Shown: in pieces, positions 42,685-54,523 of the stretch
Numbering within the stretch: the first letter of the stretch is position 1
Layout: every line of letters starts with the position of its first letter
NCBI GenBank assembly: GCA_963675135.1
Contig: OY776129.1
Location: 70,091,348 to 70,155,347 of the forward strand
Length of the DNA stretch: 64,000 nt
Origin: Galeopsis tetrahit
Lineage: Eukaryota > Streptophyta > Magnoliopsida > Lamiales > Lamiaceae
Direction: 5' to 3'
The notes under the pieces: generated by a model
The model's database searches: none
Seen by the model: the letters and a program-made list of their open reading frames with translations, nothing else
What the model was told of the DNA's origin: nothing
Program-made: the position numbers and the translations under genes

Positions 42685-44586
42685 GGCAATTGTTTATGTG
42701 TACCAGTTACATGTATGTAATTGGCTATTTACCCTCATTTTTTAATAAATCCACACTCTTTTTTTTTAGGCAATCCCTTCTTTTAGGCACTTATGTGTAC
42801 AAGTTACATACATGTAACTAAATCCAATTTTTTACATGGGTTATTAGTTATTTACCTTATTTTCTATTAATTTCACCCCAAATTCTTTAAAAGAAAAATA
42901 CATGTAATTAAATACTATATTACCATTTTATCAATTAAATTAAAATACAACTCATTAAAATTATAATTATACACCGACTATCGATTCACCAATGAATCAC
43001 CACGAAGTCAAATATTATTCTATTTTTTTAACTTTTAAAAAATAAATATAAAAAATAACGAATATTAAAAAAAATATGAAACTCAAAAATAAAATTATGA
43101 AATAAAATTTCCAGTTTTTTTTTTCAAAAAATGACCAAAATTTAGGAAAAAAATACAAAAAAAATTGAAAAAAAAAATATTAAACTAAAAAAATTCAATT
43201 TTTTTCTAATTTAGGTATAAATGTATGAATATTTGTAGATTATTTTTTTAAAACTAATTAATAATATAATCTAATTGAAAAATAAAATTTATATTTAGAA
43301 ACTTAAATGAGTTGAGAATTGGTGAAGAAACCAGCATAATATTGCATCAATATTTTTATTTTTTTGGGTCATCGTCATGTTGATGCATTCATGTTCTTTT
43401 TACTAGTTAGTTAATATCATTTTTTTAATATTGATGTATTAATTTGCGTGGTATGCCTGGAATTATAAATGTGTTAAGTTATGTATTTTTTGTTAAATAT
43501 AAATATTAGTTTAAATACGATATAGTATTAGTACGCCTATGGTATAGTACTAGTTAATATATTGTATAGTAATACAGATTAATGTGGGTATAAAAATATT
43601 ACGGAATATTTAATATATGAACTAATACTATACAATATTTGAATTTATACTATACTATATTTGAACTAGTACCATAGAGTATGTGAACTAATACTATACA
43701 ATATCTGAACTAATACTATACTATATTTGAACTATTACCATAAAGTATGTGAACTCGAAACTCGAAAAAATTAAAACATCTACCAATATAAACTAATATT
43801 ATATTGTATATGAACTAATATGTACAGTACTGCATATTAACTAATAATATATTATAATACTTATCAACGATTATCATAACACTTATAAACTAAAAATTAT
43901 ATTCATAAAAAATTAAAATAAAGTGATTAAAAAATGAAAGTTCAAATGAAAAAAATAATTAAATAATGTAAAACGAAGTGAAATTTGTAAGTAATGAAGT
44001 AAAATTTTAAAAGGATAAGGTGAAAATTATACACCAATTAATTAAAGTAAAATAGTACAATAAAATTGAACACTTGCCTAAGAGAGGTGAGAGTTTTATT
44101 TTTTAAAATAAATTATTATTATACTATTTAATATTTTAAAAAAATTATTAATATTATTTTTAAAATTTTCTTATTAGACTTTAAAATTTTAGAATAATTA
44201 TTTATGACATAAAAAGAAAGTACGTTAAAAAAATTATCATTTGAAACACAAAGATAAACAGGATGAAAAATAAATTTAAAAAATAATATTAAAAAGATAA
44301 ATATAAATATCAATTGAGTAAAATAAAAAAATAAAATTTTTAAAAATAAATGGAGTATTATTTTTTAATGATAAAATTAAAAAAAAAAATTGAAGTAAAA
44401 TAAAGGCCCATGAAAAAATGTATGTGTTAAATTGATATAGTAAATGGGTCATGTGTTATTGGATTGGATATAGTAAATAAGTCATGTGTTATTTGTAATG
44501 GATTATTGGATTGGATATAGTGGTTACATATATTGGATTGGATATAGTAGTTACATACATGTAACTGGTACACAAGAGTGCAACTC
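42685..44586. mobile_element. Non-autonomous Mutator-like element (about 1.9 kb)
   Basis: Flanked by a perfect 9-bp duplication ATATTATAT (42676-42684, 44587-44595). TGTGTACCAGTTACATGTAT (42697 on) is exactly inverted at the right end (44551-44574); the outermost 12 bp match poorly. The inner left end has a further copy of the GTTACATACATGTAAC phrase at about 42803. Interior is A+T rich with no transposase. It lies inside a copy of the ~400-bp repeat whose other copies follow at 44587. Confidence 0.75.
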
Positions 44587-45720
44587 ATATTATATTAGTA
44601 TATTGGATTCATATTATATTAGTATATTGGATTTTAAAATATCTTTTTAATATAATTATTTGAAATTTGAATATTTCCTAAAAAGGAGGAAGTTACGTTT
44701 TTTTAATTTTTTTAAACTAATGTTATAATTAAATAAATATAATTACAAATAAATATTTAATGTTAGTCAAGATTCTTTTTTCCTTTTTACCGATAAAAAA
44801 GTCGTTCAAATTTAAAATTTCTTAACCAATTTTTCCTATTTTAAAGATTTCTTAAATTAATTCAAATCTTAGTATAATTTATTTCTAAATATTAAATTTA
44901 TTTATATGGTTACAACTATAAATTTGTCACTATTTATTTCCATATAATTTGGTCAATGGTTTAAGATTATAGAAAATTTGTCACTAAAATAACTCAACTA
45001 ATTATTTTGTTAGAGATAGATTAAATGCATGAATCAATTATTTTATTACCAAGAAAAATCGAAATTGAGTATTAATTAAATATTATATTAGTATATCGAA
45101 TTTTAAAATATATTTTTAATATAATTATTTGAATATTTCCTTGAGAAGTTGCGATTTTTTTTAATTAAATAAATATAATTCATAATCTTTCAAATTTAAA
45201 ATTTCTTAACAAATTTTTCCTATTTTAAAGATTTCTTAAATTGATTTAAATCTTAGTATAATTTATTTCTAAATATTAAATTTTTTTATATGGTTACAAC
45301 TATAAATTTGTCACAATTTATTTCCATATAATTTGGTCAATGGTTTAAGAATATAGAAAATTTGTGTCACTAAAATAACTCAACGAATTATTTTGTTAGA
45401 GATATATTAAATGTATGAATCAATTATTTTATTACCAAGGAATATCAAAATGGAGTATTAATTAAATATTATATTAGTATATCAAATTTTAAAATATCTT
45501 TTTAATATAATTATTTGAATATTTCCTAAAAAGGGGGAAGTTGCAATTTTTTTAAAACTAATGTTATAATTAAATAAATATAATTCATAAATAAATATTG
45601 TGGATAAATATTTAAAGTTAGTTATGATTTTTTTTTTCTTTCTTACCGATTAAAAAATCTTTCAAATTGAAAATTTCTTAACTTAATTCAAATTTTATAT
45701 GGAGTAAACCCTTAAAAGTT
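44587..45720. repeat. Tandem repeat of about 400-450 bp, 2.6 copies
   Basis: The unit starts near ATTAGTATATTGGATTTTAAA and contains CATATAATTTGGTCAATGGT and GCATGAATCAATTATTTTATTACC. Copies begin near 44615, 45085 and 45470, the last incomplete. A partial copy with ATGCATGAATCAATTATT also lies left of the Mutator-like element at about 42645-42684, so the array predates that insertion. Confidence 0.75.
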
Positions 45721-46000
45721 GAATGGTTAAAATGAAAAGATGTTGAGGTTTATATAGGAATAAAAGATAAGAATGTAAGTTTGAGATTAAAATTTAAAAT
45801 AAAGGGTTGACATTAAAAAATAAGGTTAAGATTAATGAGAATTTAGGAATTTTAAAATGGAGAGATTTTGAGGAGAGGGGTTGAGATAGACGAAGGTTGT
45901 AAATGTGGCACTGAAAATGAAAATGTTTGCAATAAATTAAGATAAGATGTAGAATATTCTACAATAAATTTTATATAGTTTAATGATATATAAAACATTG
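45700..46000 (-). mobile_element. Helitron 5'-region fragment, inverted relative to Helitron 1
   Basis: Read on the minus strand it follows the same order as 35507-35740: GCAAACATTTT, AGTGCCAC / AGTGGCAC, TCAACCCCTCTCCTCAAAATC-like lines, then CTATATAAACCTC matching CTATATAAATCCCTC of Helitron 1. It appears to be the promoter/leader end of a related Helitron, truncated on the left at about 45700. Possibly part of a longer decayed copy. Confidence 0.5.
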
Positions 46001-46162
46001 TTGAAGGTTTAGGATTTTTTTTAACAACCATTAGATAAAATAAAATCTCCACAATTAATTGAGGGAATAAGTAACTATAAATAAATAAGAGGTGGATTTT
46101 TTTACGGCACTTAGATTAATTATTATATTTATTTTTTAATAATTTAATTTCTTTTAAAAATA

Positions 46163-46503
46163 TTAATTATAATATAGTATGACTGAGTTTTTTTTTAAAA
46201 ATTACATTAAATACCCACCCCTTTTCTCCACCCCAGGGGGCTGAGTACCTATCTATTTTTCCAACCCTACCCTGCCTTAAAATTCTAAATTTCACCTTTT
46301 TTCTTTCATTTTTTCTTCCTTTCTCCTACTCACCCCTCCTTCCTCTCCCTCTCCGCCCCACGTTCGCCGGCGACTCCATATATCGAGCACACGGCGGCGC
46401 CTTCGCCGCTGCCTTCCCTATTCTAGTCTAGCAGCCCGCCTCACCGTCAGCGTCGCGACCCCTCCGCGTAGCAGCCTCCTGACACGCCGTCGTCCAAGCT
46501 CAG
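46163..46503 (+). promoter_or_regulatory. Promoter-proximal region and non-coding first exon of the helicase gene
   Basis: Base composition switches sharply from A+T rich to C rich at about 46210. A C+T-rich exon ends at CTCAG|GTGAGC (46503/46504), a consensus donor. The transcription start is not visible; a TATA box is not convincing. The intron in the 5' untranslated region runs to the acceptor at 47215. Confidence 0.55.
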
Positions 46504-46891
46504 GTGAGCACACCCCTTCTTTGTTTTTTTTAGTTTTTTTTTGGATGTATTATAGAAGATAAACATGTTCTTTCTGTTCTGATTTGGGATCTGAATTTTA
46601 CTCTTTTTATTTTATTTTTGTTGTGATTTGAATCTGGTAAAAAAAACTTTTCATCTTCTTTCCCCTGTTCTACACTATTTTTTCCCCATTTTTCGTATTT
46701 TTTTGGAAGATATTTTCGAAATATTCATTCTTTTTTGGAATAATTTTTGAGAATATTTTGTAAGAATCTCATTTTTACAATATTTTTTCAAAAAGTTTGA
46801 GCTACTCAGCAGCCAGTGGTGGATGTACAATTTAGGATTTTAATTTGTCGTATTTTAATTTAATTGATGAGATTAGTGCAGAAGGGATATA

Positions 46892-47117
46892 CTCCCTCTG
46901 ACCACCTCTGGTAAAAACTATGCACACTTTTTTATATGTGCTTTTAAAAAATTCATATTTTAATTATAAATAATATATTTAATATAAAGAGTAAAAAATA
47001 TATTTGATAGATACTCAATTCTCTAGAAAAAATATTTAAAAGTTAATTATTTAAATAGAATTAACACTTTTTTTGCGGACCAAAAAAAGAATGAGCATAC
47101 TTACGTGGATGGGGGAG
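46892..47117. mobile_element. Stowaway-like MITE in intron 1
   Basis: 226 bp, bounded by TA (46890-46891 and 47118-47119), with ends CTCCCTCTGACCAC and the complement of CTCCCCCATCCACG. CTCCCTC ends plus TA duplication define Stowaway MITEs of the Tc1/mariner group. Inner sequence is A+T rich. Confidence 0.8.
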
Positions 47118-47224
47118 TACTAACTTTTTATGTGTGATTTTTTTTTGAAATTTTTTGTAGTGAATTCATAAAAAGTGAGATTAGTCATTACTTTCTTTCT
47201 AATTTCTTTCTAAAGCTCTCATCC

Positions 47225-50200
47225 ATGGCCTACAACGAGCTGGGCTTGGCGGATGAGGAAGTTAACTTGGATTCATTGGCTATTGACGAGTCTAGCCCAC
47301 GCGACAACACGCTTGATCCCAATGACTCAAGGATTGAAATGGTAATGGGTAAATCCCTCCTTGTCATTTAATCTGAATATATTACTTTTACTGAAATAAA
47401 TTTTTTTTCTTATTTTTTTCCTTTACTTATAATAGATTACGTCTGGAGACACTCCATATTCTAATAAATTTTTTTTTTCTCATTTTTTTCCTTTACTTAT
47501 AATATAATAGATTACGTCGGGAGACACTCCATATACATCAGCTTATAGATTCGAGGACTTTGAACTTATCACCCGAATTGTTGAAGGGTCTGTATGTTGA
47601 GATGAAGTTCGAGAAACCTAGTAAGATACAGGCTATTAGTTTGCCCCTGATCCTTACTCCTCCACACAAGAATTTAATAGCTCAAGCTAAGAATGGGTCC
47701 GGGAAGACCACTTGCTTCGTGCTTGGCATGCTGAGCCGTATCGTTCCAAGTTCAGCGGCTCCTCAGGCACTCTGTATATGTCCCACGAGAGAGTTAGCCA
47801 TTCAGGTCTGTCACATCTCACTTGCTAAAAGGTTTAGAGTTCGTACTGCACCATTATCTTTGAATCGTACTACCAGTATCTTTGTAAATATCTGTTCAAC
47901 TTCTTGGTTGGGAGTCTATAATTGTAGTTTTGTGCTATGCAACTTTAGCTTGCAAGGCCTAAATGTAAACATTAAATGCTATAGATAGACTGGAAATTGG
48001 AAACTTATGTATCTATTTAGGAAGATTCAATGTTTTTATGAAATTGGAAACTTGTTTCAATGTTTATATTATGGTTTAATGAGAAATGCTGAAAAAATGG
48101 CACAGAATATGGAAGTCCTTCTGAAGATGGCAAAGTTCACTGGGATAACCTCCGAACTAGCCATACCATCAGACCCGTCAAATTACATTCCAATTCAAAA
48201 AAGGCCACCCATCACATCACAAGTAATCATTGGCACGCCTGGTACAATATCTAAGTGGATGACGGCTAGTAAACTGGGCATGAGTCAAATGAAGATTCTC
48301 GTGTTTGATGAGGCAGACCAAATGTTGGCAGAGGTAATATAATTATTTCATTTGTACTAATTTCACACTTACATTTATACGGTCACATTTATTCGGGCTA
48401 CGGTCTTTTAGTAAATGTTATCTGTTTAGTACTGCAATCATGTGATTAAATCTCCAGAAAATCCCTAATTTTGCTTCATATCTATTATACTTTGGTCATT
48501 CTGTGTTTGAAAATGTCTAGCTTACATATCTCCTGCAATTTACACACATGTGAACTGTGGAATTTGTGGAATTTTTTGCCACAAATGCTCTATCACCGTG
48601 CTTCAGTGAAGTTAAGTTCACTATGTTGTTTAAATTCTGTTTGACAGTCTGGAGGTGCATATGTTCATCTGCTTTTTTGCTAATTTATGCACACATGCAG
48701 AGTGGCTTCCGAGATGATTCGGTGAAAATTATGAAGATTATTGCGAAAGTCAGTTCAAATTGCCAGGTTAGCATATTACGATACGACATACATTTAATGA
48801 TTTTTGAAGAATGAACATATCTCTTTTGTGTGGATGTTGTGCTTTAGCGAGATTAGTGGATTTGCTTCGTGATAGAGACGTGATAGAGATTACTGCTTAT
48901 GACATCTGGAATATATTGTGAACTTTTTGTCATATTTCACTTGACTCAATTTTTGTATTTGAATTGCTGACTCTACTGTGGATTCTTATAATCAGGTCCT
49001 TTTGTTCTCAGCTACATTTGATGATACCGTCAAAGCATTTGTATCAAAAATAACTGATGAGATTTTTTTAAAAGATCATAACAAGATGTTTGTCCATAAG
49101 GAAGATTTAAAATTAGAGTCTGTAAAGCAATACAAGATTTATTGTCCTGAAGAGCTTTCGAAGATCATGATTATTAAGGACCAAATACTTCAGCTTGGGC
49201 AGAAGGTGGGCCAGACAATTGTGTTTGTCAAGACCAGGAATAGTGCAGCTATGTTGCACAAAGCTTTGGTCGATCTTGGCTATGAGGTCACTACGATTCA
49301 AGGTGCTTTGAAGCAAGAGGATAGGGATAAGATTATAAAAGAGTTTAAGGAAGGGTTGACTCAAGTTCTAATTTCTACTGATATTCTTGCTCGTGGTTTT
49401 GACCAGAGACAGGTGCTGCTTATCACTTCTTATTTCTATTGCTGACATTTATTTCTTGTTTTGGGCCTTGATCTATTACGAATTTACGATGGTGTGTCAT
49501 CATTTCTCTTGTGCAGGTCAATTTGGTTGTCAATTATAATCTTCCTGTTAGATATGATAACCCTTCTGAGCCTGACTATGAGGTTTACTTGCATCGTGTT
49601 GGTAGAGCGGGACGCTTTGGCCGCAAAGGTACTTTCTCATATCTCATATATTTAGCTTATTCTTTTACTTATTATTAGCGTTTATCTTTTCAGGTCAAAG
49701 TTTATGTTCTTTTTTGGTAATAGATCTCCATTTTTCTTATATTTATTTCCTTTATGGCTCCTTCATTTATAAACTGTTAAAAAAATCTGAACTATATTAT
49801 TATATCTGTCTGGACCAAAGTTTATGTTCTGTTTTCTGAGTCAAAAAATGTCATAATGGTTGCTGCTTCTCCTAATAATCACCCCACCCCCCACCCCAAA
49901 TCCTTACCTTGGGTGGGAGTGTTAAATAATCAATTGAAGGTTTAGCCAAGGGGTTGTCCTAAATCATTAGAGACTGCACTCTGCAATGTACATCATTTGC
50001 TCTCTAGATGATCCTCATGTTTTTGGTTATTAAACAGGCGCGGTCTTCAACTTACTTTGCCATGATAGAGATGAGCTCATTATGGACAAGATTGAAAACT
50101 ACTTCAAGGCACCAAATACTGAGGTGAATTTCCTCAATGGGGTTTTCAGATTGTTACTTATTCAGCAATATTTCCATTACGAGTATTAAGGAAATTCTTA

Positions 50201-50278
50201 TAGAGTGATTTATGAATGCAGGTTAAACCAAACGAGGAGGAGTTCAAGGCAGCCCTAGAAAGTGCTGGGCTACTGTGA
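47225..50278 (+). CDS. LOS4-like: DEAD-box ATP-dependent RNA helicase, LOS4/RH38 (DBP5) type; 1-nt frameshift in exon 3
   Basis: Coding exons by GT-AG joins: 47225-47341, 47511-47805, 48106-48333, 48701-48766, 48996-49412, 49517-49628, 50038-50123, 50222-50278. Start MAYNELGLADEE. Motifs in order: Q-motif region (FEKPSKIQ), Walker A AKNGSGKT, PTRELAIQ, GTPG, DEAD box (VFDEADQML), FSATF, IVFVKT, ARGFD, HRVGRAGRFGRKG; end ESAGLL. The family exports mRNA at the nuclear pore. Exon 3 has 295 nt where a multiple of 3 is needed: an extra T at 47559-47561 shifts FED|LNLSPELLKG. All other exons join in frame, so this is either a very recent loss of function or a sequence error. The 5' end of exon 3 is duplicated. 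AATAAA at 50535-50540 suits a poly(A) signal. Confidence 0.88.
47408..47534 (+). repeat. Tandem duplication of the exon 3 acceptor and start
   Basis: ATTACGTC(T/G)GGAGACACTCC occurs at 47436 and 47511, each preceded by CCTTTACTTATAAT...AG. Only the second copy continues into the gene; using the first acceptor gives an in-frame stop within about 25 codons. Period about 75 bp. Confidence 0.85.
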
Positions 50279-50534
50279 GTCCTAAATTAATTTTCTAGGC
50301 AATAGTTTGAGTTTAAGATATGGATGTACGCCGTGTTGCTTGCAATTTATAACGATACTGTGGTACGATGAAACTGTGTATTGAAAAAGCGAGGACAATT
50401 TTGGGACTGCTCAGCGTCGTTTTGAGTTTCTTCATACTGGATAGTTTTTCTTGCTACCTGATACTCGGTGTTTTCTACTTTAAACTGAACTTTAAACTTC
50501 TATCCCCAAATGTATTCTACTTCATATTTTCGTG

Positions 50535-50540
50535 AATAAA
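50535..50540 (+). terminator. Poly(A) signal of the helicase gene
   Basis: AATAAA about 257 nt after the stop codon in a T-rich region. Position is plausible; cleavage site not determined. Confidence 0.5.
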
Positions 50541-50740
50541 AGGATTTTGCAGTTGAGAATAGATTTAACTTTGAAGGTTAGTGTAAATGTTCCGATACGT
50601 ATATTAACTTAATTTGTCAATCTCGTTGGCTACAGTTAAATTCAAATGGACTTTACTTCGAAATAATTAGTTGTCATTTGTGGATTCATTTGACTATATG
50701 CCCGATTGCCCATTATATGCCCATGTATAGTAAACAAAGT

Positions 50741-50847
50741 GGGATAGCTTAAGTGGTTAGAGCATCACTACCTAGGCAGGTCCTGGGTTCGAGTCATGGA
50801 GAGGGAAAAAAGGGATGTGTATTTAACTTCCATCAAAAAAAAAAAAA
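50741..50847 (+). mobile_element. tRNA-derived SINE
   Basis: Box A-like TAGCTTAAGTGG (50745-50756) and box B GGTTCGAGTC (50786-50795) fit RNA polymerase III internal promoters. The 3' end is an A run (50835-50847). About 107 bp. It is not a tRNA gene because no acceptor stem or anticodon fold is present. Target duplications are not clear. Confidence 0.62.
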
Positions 50848-50929
50848 GAGATGATGTCAAATAAGTGTGTAGTATATTTAAAAAAAAAATACATTTTACG
50901 TGGACAACCTAAAAATAATAATAATAATA

Positions 50930-51345
50930 ATAATTCTTCCATTTCACTAACAAATACAAGTTCAAACATGAACTGAACTGTATTGGAAGTGAATGAAATG
51001 TGATAATACCTCATTTGTCTCCTTAGAAATCCTTTGATATCGGTTGGAAGAGATCTCGTAGTCTCAAGAATGGATGACCTGCAACATAACCGAGCTGGAA
51101 GGAGTTCCGACGATAGCCCTCCGACGCTCAAGTCAACCAAAAACTCAAGAGAATGAATGTGTATCGAAAGAGAGAATTATGAGTGAAAAGATAACTTAAA
51201 ACTTTTAAATGAACAAAATAATGGTATTATCATCATTACTCTAGATCAATCTTGACAGGAGATATTTCTGTTACGGTAATACTGTTTATCCAAAATCTGG
51301 ATATCCAGAAACCAATTTCAAATTTAATTAATTTTAAATTTATTA
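50930..51345. other. Unassigned, possibly LTR-derived segment
   Basis: Contains CCGAGCTGGAAGGAGTTCCG and CTCCGACGCTCAAGTCAACC (51120-51139), phrases that to me resemble plant LTR sequence, and a 105-codon minus-strand frame (50823-51140) with no recognised domain. A solo LTR or gene fragment cannot be separated by eye. (AAT)n at about 50911-50932. Confidence 0.3.
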
Positions 51346-51410
51346 TGTAATTATTTATTTACCCTTTTAACAAAATTGACTTTAATTTAATGAATAGTAG
51401 TAAATGACCT

Positions 51411-51500
51411 CATCTCTCCCACTCACCCTACCCTCGCGTGACTCACACCCATCTCTCCCACTCACCCTACCCTCACGTGACTCACACCCATCTCTCCCAT
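51411..51500. repeat. 39-bp minisatellite, 2.3 copies
   Basis: Units start CATCTCTCCCACTCACCC at 51411, 51450 and 51489; the first two differ by one base (CTCGCGTG/CTCACGTG). Within a C-rich, T-rich stretch that continues to about 51550. Confidence 0.9.
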
Positions 51501-51903
51501 TACACGACCCCTCCCCTAGTCTAGTCCCCTTCCCCCCCCTCAGCCCCTCACTCGCCCAACTCCATTCCTTTCTTGCAATTTTTTTTTCGAAAACTTTCAA
51601 CTTATTATAAAGAGTTAATCTAATTGGTAAGCTGTTGTTCTTCCTCACAGAATCATATGCTTTTCAATTACAAATTTAATTTTGACTTTAAATTATTATA
51701 ATGTCAGTTTATTTCTTTTTAGGTGCCATTTTCACATTTCCACTCTATGTAGGTGCCATTTTTTTTAAAAAATTGACATTAGGTGCTAAATCATACTTGA
51801 AAAATTCAAAATACCCTTTCTTAAAATTTCTCTCTCCTTACACATTCCTATCTCTTCTTACACAATTGCAGACGGGTCCCATCAAACTTGTTTGTCTTGA
51901 ATT

Positions 51904-53498
51904 GGGTAAATTTTTGTTTTAGTCCTATAAGTTTGTGATATTCCAAAAAAAATCCTTTAAGTTTCAACTTTACAAAATACGTCCTTTACCTTTCAATTTT
52001 AATCATTTTTTACTTCAATTTTAATCCTTTATGTTTTGAAGGAATTATAATTGACTAATTTGGTGCCACATGTATTAAAAAATGCCACATCATCATGCCA
52101 CATCACTATCTCTCTTTTATATATATTAAAAATATAGAGTTAATAACATCCAAAAATACTCTATACACACCCCATAATTTTAAATACAAAAATAAATATA
52201 TATATATATATATATATATAATGACTAAGTAACCCTTATATTATTTTCCTTTATTAATTGAAAAGTATAACTAAATTTAATGATAATATTATCATTTTAT
52301 CAAATATTCATGATAAATAAATATATTTCAAATAAATTAATTAATTAGTTTGGAGTAGATGCAATTTTTAATTTTTTTTTTCATATATATAGAGGAGCAA
52401 AATAATTAGTTTGAAGTAGATGCAAATAATTTTTTTTTGTGTAAGGCTACTAATATCTAATAAAATGTTATATAAACCTCAAATTTTATACACACCCCAT
52501 TAAAATTTAAAAATCAATTTTTATTACTAAACACACTCTAATTCTTTCCTATTTACCCTTTATCCCTCAAAATAAATACAAATTGAATAAAAAATAAAAA
52601 TATAATTTAAAATTCAACTAAATCATTAAAACTATATATAAATTTTAAAAATTAATTAAAAATATTCAATAATACGAAAAATTAAATAAAATTTAAAAAT
52701 ATTTAAAAAATCAACTAAATATTAAAAAATATTTAAATGAAAAAATCAATTAAATCCAAATAAAATCTATAAATATTAAATAAATCAAATAAAATTGATA
52801 AAATAATTAAATTAAAAATACCAATTAATGATTCAATTAAAAAAAATAATAAGATAAAAAATGAAAGAAAAATCAATTCAATCAAAAATAAGTATTAAGA
52901 AAATTAAATAAAAAATAAAATCTTACTTTTTTATTGATTTTTTTAATTTACCTTTTTTTTTACGTTTTATTAAAAAAAATTAATATTTTGAATTTTGTTT
53001 TGATGATTTATTTTTTAATTTCAGATTCTATTTAATTTTCTAAGATTTTTTTCAAAAAAATTAATTAATTTATGTAAATTAATTATTTTTAAAGATTTAG
53101 TTAGTTTTTTAAAATACTTATAAATTTTAATTACATTTTTTTTCCAAATTTTTTGAAGTTATTTTCTAAAATTATTTTACTCTTTATTATGTAAAGATTA
53201 TTTAGTTATTTTATATATATATATTTTTTATTTAAAATTATGGGGTGTGTATAAAATATTTTTGGGTGTTATTAACTCTATTTTTTAAATATATATAGAG
53301 GAGAAATAGTGATGTGGCATTTTTTAATACATGAAACACCAAATTAGTTAATTATAATTTCTTCAAAACATAAAGGATTAAAATTAAAGTATAAAAGGAT
53401 TAAAATTGAAAGGTAAATGACGTATTTTATAAAGTTGAAACTTAAAGGATTTTTTTTGGAATATCCCAAACTTATAGGACTAAAACAAAAATTTTCCC
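51904..53498. mobile_element. Long inverted-repeat (Mutator-like) MITE, 1.6 kb
   Basis: Termini GGGTAAATTTTTGTTTTAGT and the complement of ACTAAAACAAAAATTTTCCC. The inverted repeat extends about 230 bp inwards on both sides, including GCCACATCACTATCTCTC-like phrases. Flanks TCTTGAATT (51895-51903) and TCTTAGAATT (53499-53508) are a 9-bp duplication with one inserted base. No coding sequence. Its centre holds a second inverted-repeat unit. Confidence 0.78.
52136..53279. mobile_element. Inner inverted-repeat element inside the 1.6-kb MITE
   Basis: AGAGTTAATAACATCCAAAA at 52136 is inverted as TTTGGGTGTTATTAACTCT ending at 53279; CACACCCCATAATTTTAAAT is likewise inverted at 53233-53250. A third copy of the ACACACCCCAT phrase lies at 52490. 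It may be a separate insertion or the core of one fold-back element. Contents are extremely A+T rich. Confidence 0.6.
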
Positions 53499-53529
53499 TC
53501 TTAGAATTCAATTCTTCTCTTCTCTTCTC

Positions 53530-54000
53530 TCATACGCCTCATCTTCTACTCTCTCCTTCTTAAAAATCCCAGCAACCCAACGAAGTCGAAAAAGCTTTCC
53601 TCCACCCCCAACCGCCCATTGTAATGCTCTCCTCCCTCAACTCCGATCTGTACGATGCTGCTGTCGCCCACCGCTGTAAGAAAAATGTTAGGGGTGAGCT
53701 CCGTCGTCAATCTGCCACCACATGCTTCTCCACTGTCGCGGCCGCCGTCATAGCTTGGCCATGACCTCCTCCATTGGCACTGCAATACGAAGAAACCACC
53801 CCCTTCGTGCACCGACGCCGCCTCTTGTCCACTGTCGCCGCCCATTAACAGCGACACACCTCTCAAGCCGCCGTCCGGATCTGAAGAAGAAGATGGATCT
53901 GTGGTGGTGGCGAAGAAGATGAAGCGGCGAGTTCAAGCCCTCCGACGATCCGTTACAGATTGGCTCCTAAATTGGCACCCATTTTCACGATCTCGGTGTT
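53530..54000. other. GC-rich, exon-like stretch, unassigned
   Basis: Composition is gene-like (many CCGCCG and GCCGCC phrases) against A+T-rich surroundings, but stops occur in all long frames and no domain is recognised. It may be a gene fragment or a promoter/5' exon truncated by element F. Downstream (54020-54120) the phrase TTGTTCTTGAATG recurs three times. Confidence 0.35.
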
Positions 54001-54523
54001 TTAGATATCTTCTCTGCGACTCATTTGTTCTTGAATGGGTATTTTTTAGATTTGTTCTTGAATGAACGATCTACCATTTAGATTTTTTAGACTTGTTCTT
54101 GAATGGAGAGATGTAGATTTTGGACTGTAATTTTTTAGAATTGTTTGTCCAAAAACTGAAATTTGTGATTTGGAGATGGAAAGAAACAAGAAGCAGACAT
54201 TGATGAGATGAAACGAAGCCGCCATTGTTGAAGGAGATGAAGTAACGTCTTTTTTTTTCTTTACTCGAACTGTGTAAGACTCAATTTTTATTTGTGATTC
54301 AGAAAAGTGTTATGAATATTCTTGAAGAAGGCAGATATGTAATTTCATTTTTTTTTATTTTTTAACAATACATGATTTTTTATTTTTAAGGTAGGTTTTC
54401 ATTTTTTGAATTTTGAAACTTGATCTGTAACCGCAAAATTGGTGGAATTTGGGTTTGGCCATTTCCATTTTCATGGAACTCAAAATGTACGATTTCTGGT
54501 TATTATTGTAGAAATATATAATA

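Noticed and set aside
44128..44313. 61-codon frame of Ile/Phe/Leu residues resembling a membrane peptide
   Set aside because: Produced by A+T-rich sequence inside a non-autonomous transposon.
50745..50795. Possible tRNA gene (A and B boxes present)
   Set aside because: No cloverleaf or acceptor stem and a poly(A) end; better explained as a SINE.
53546..53866. 106-codon minus-strand frame in the GC-rich stretch
   Set aside because: Composition-driven open frame; no recognised domain and no splice context.
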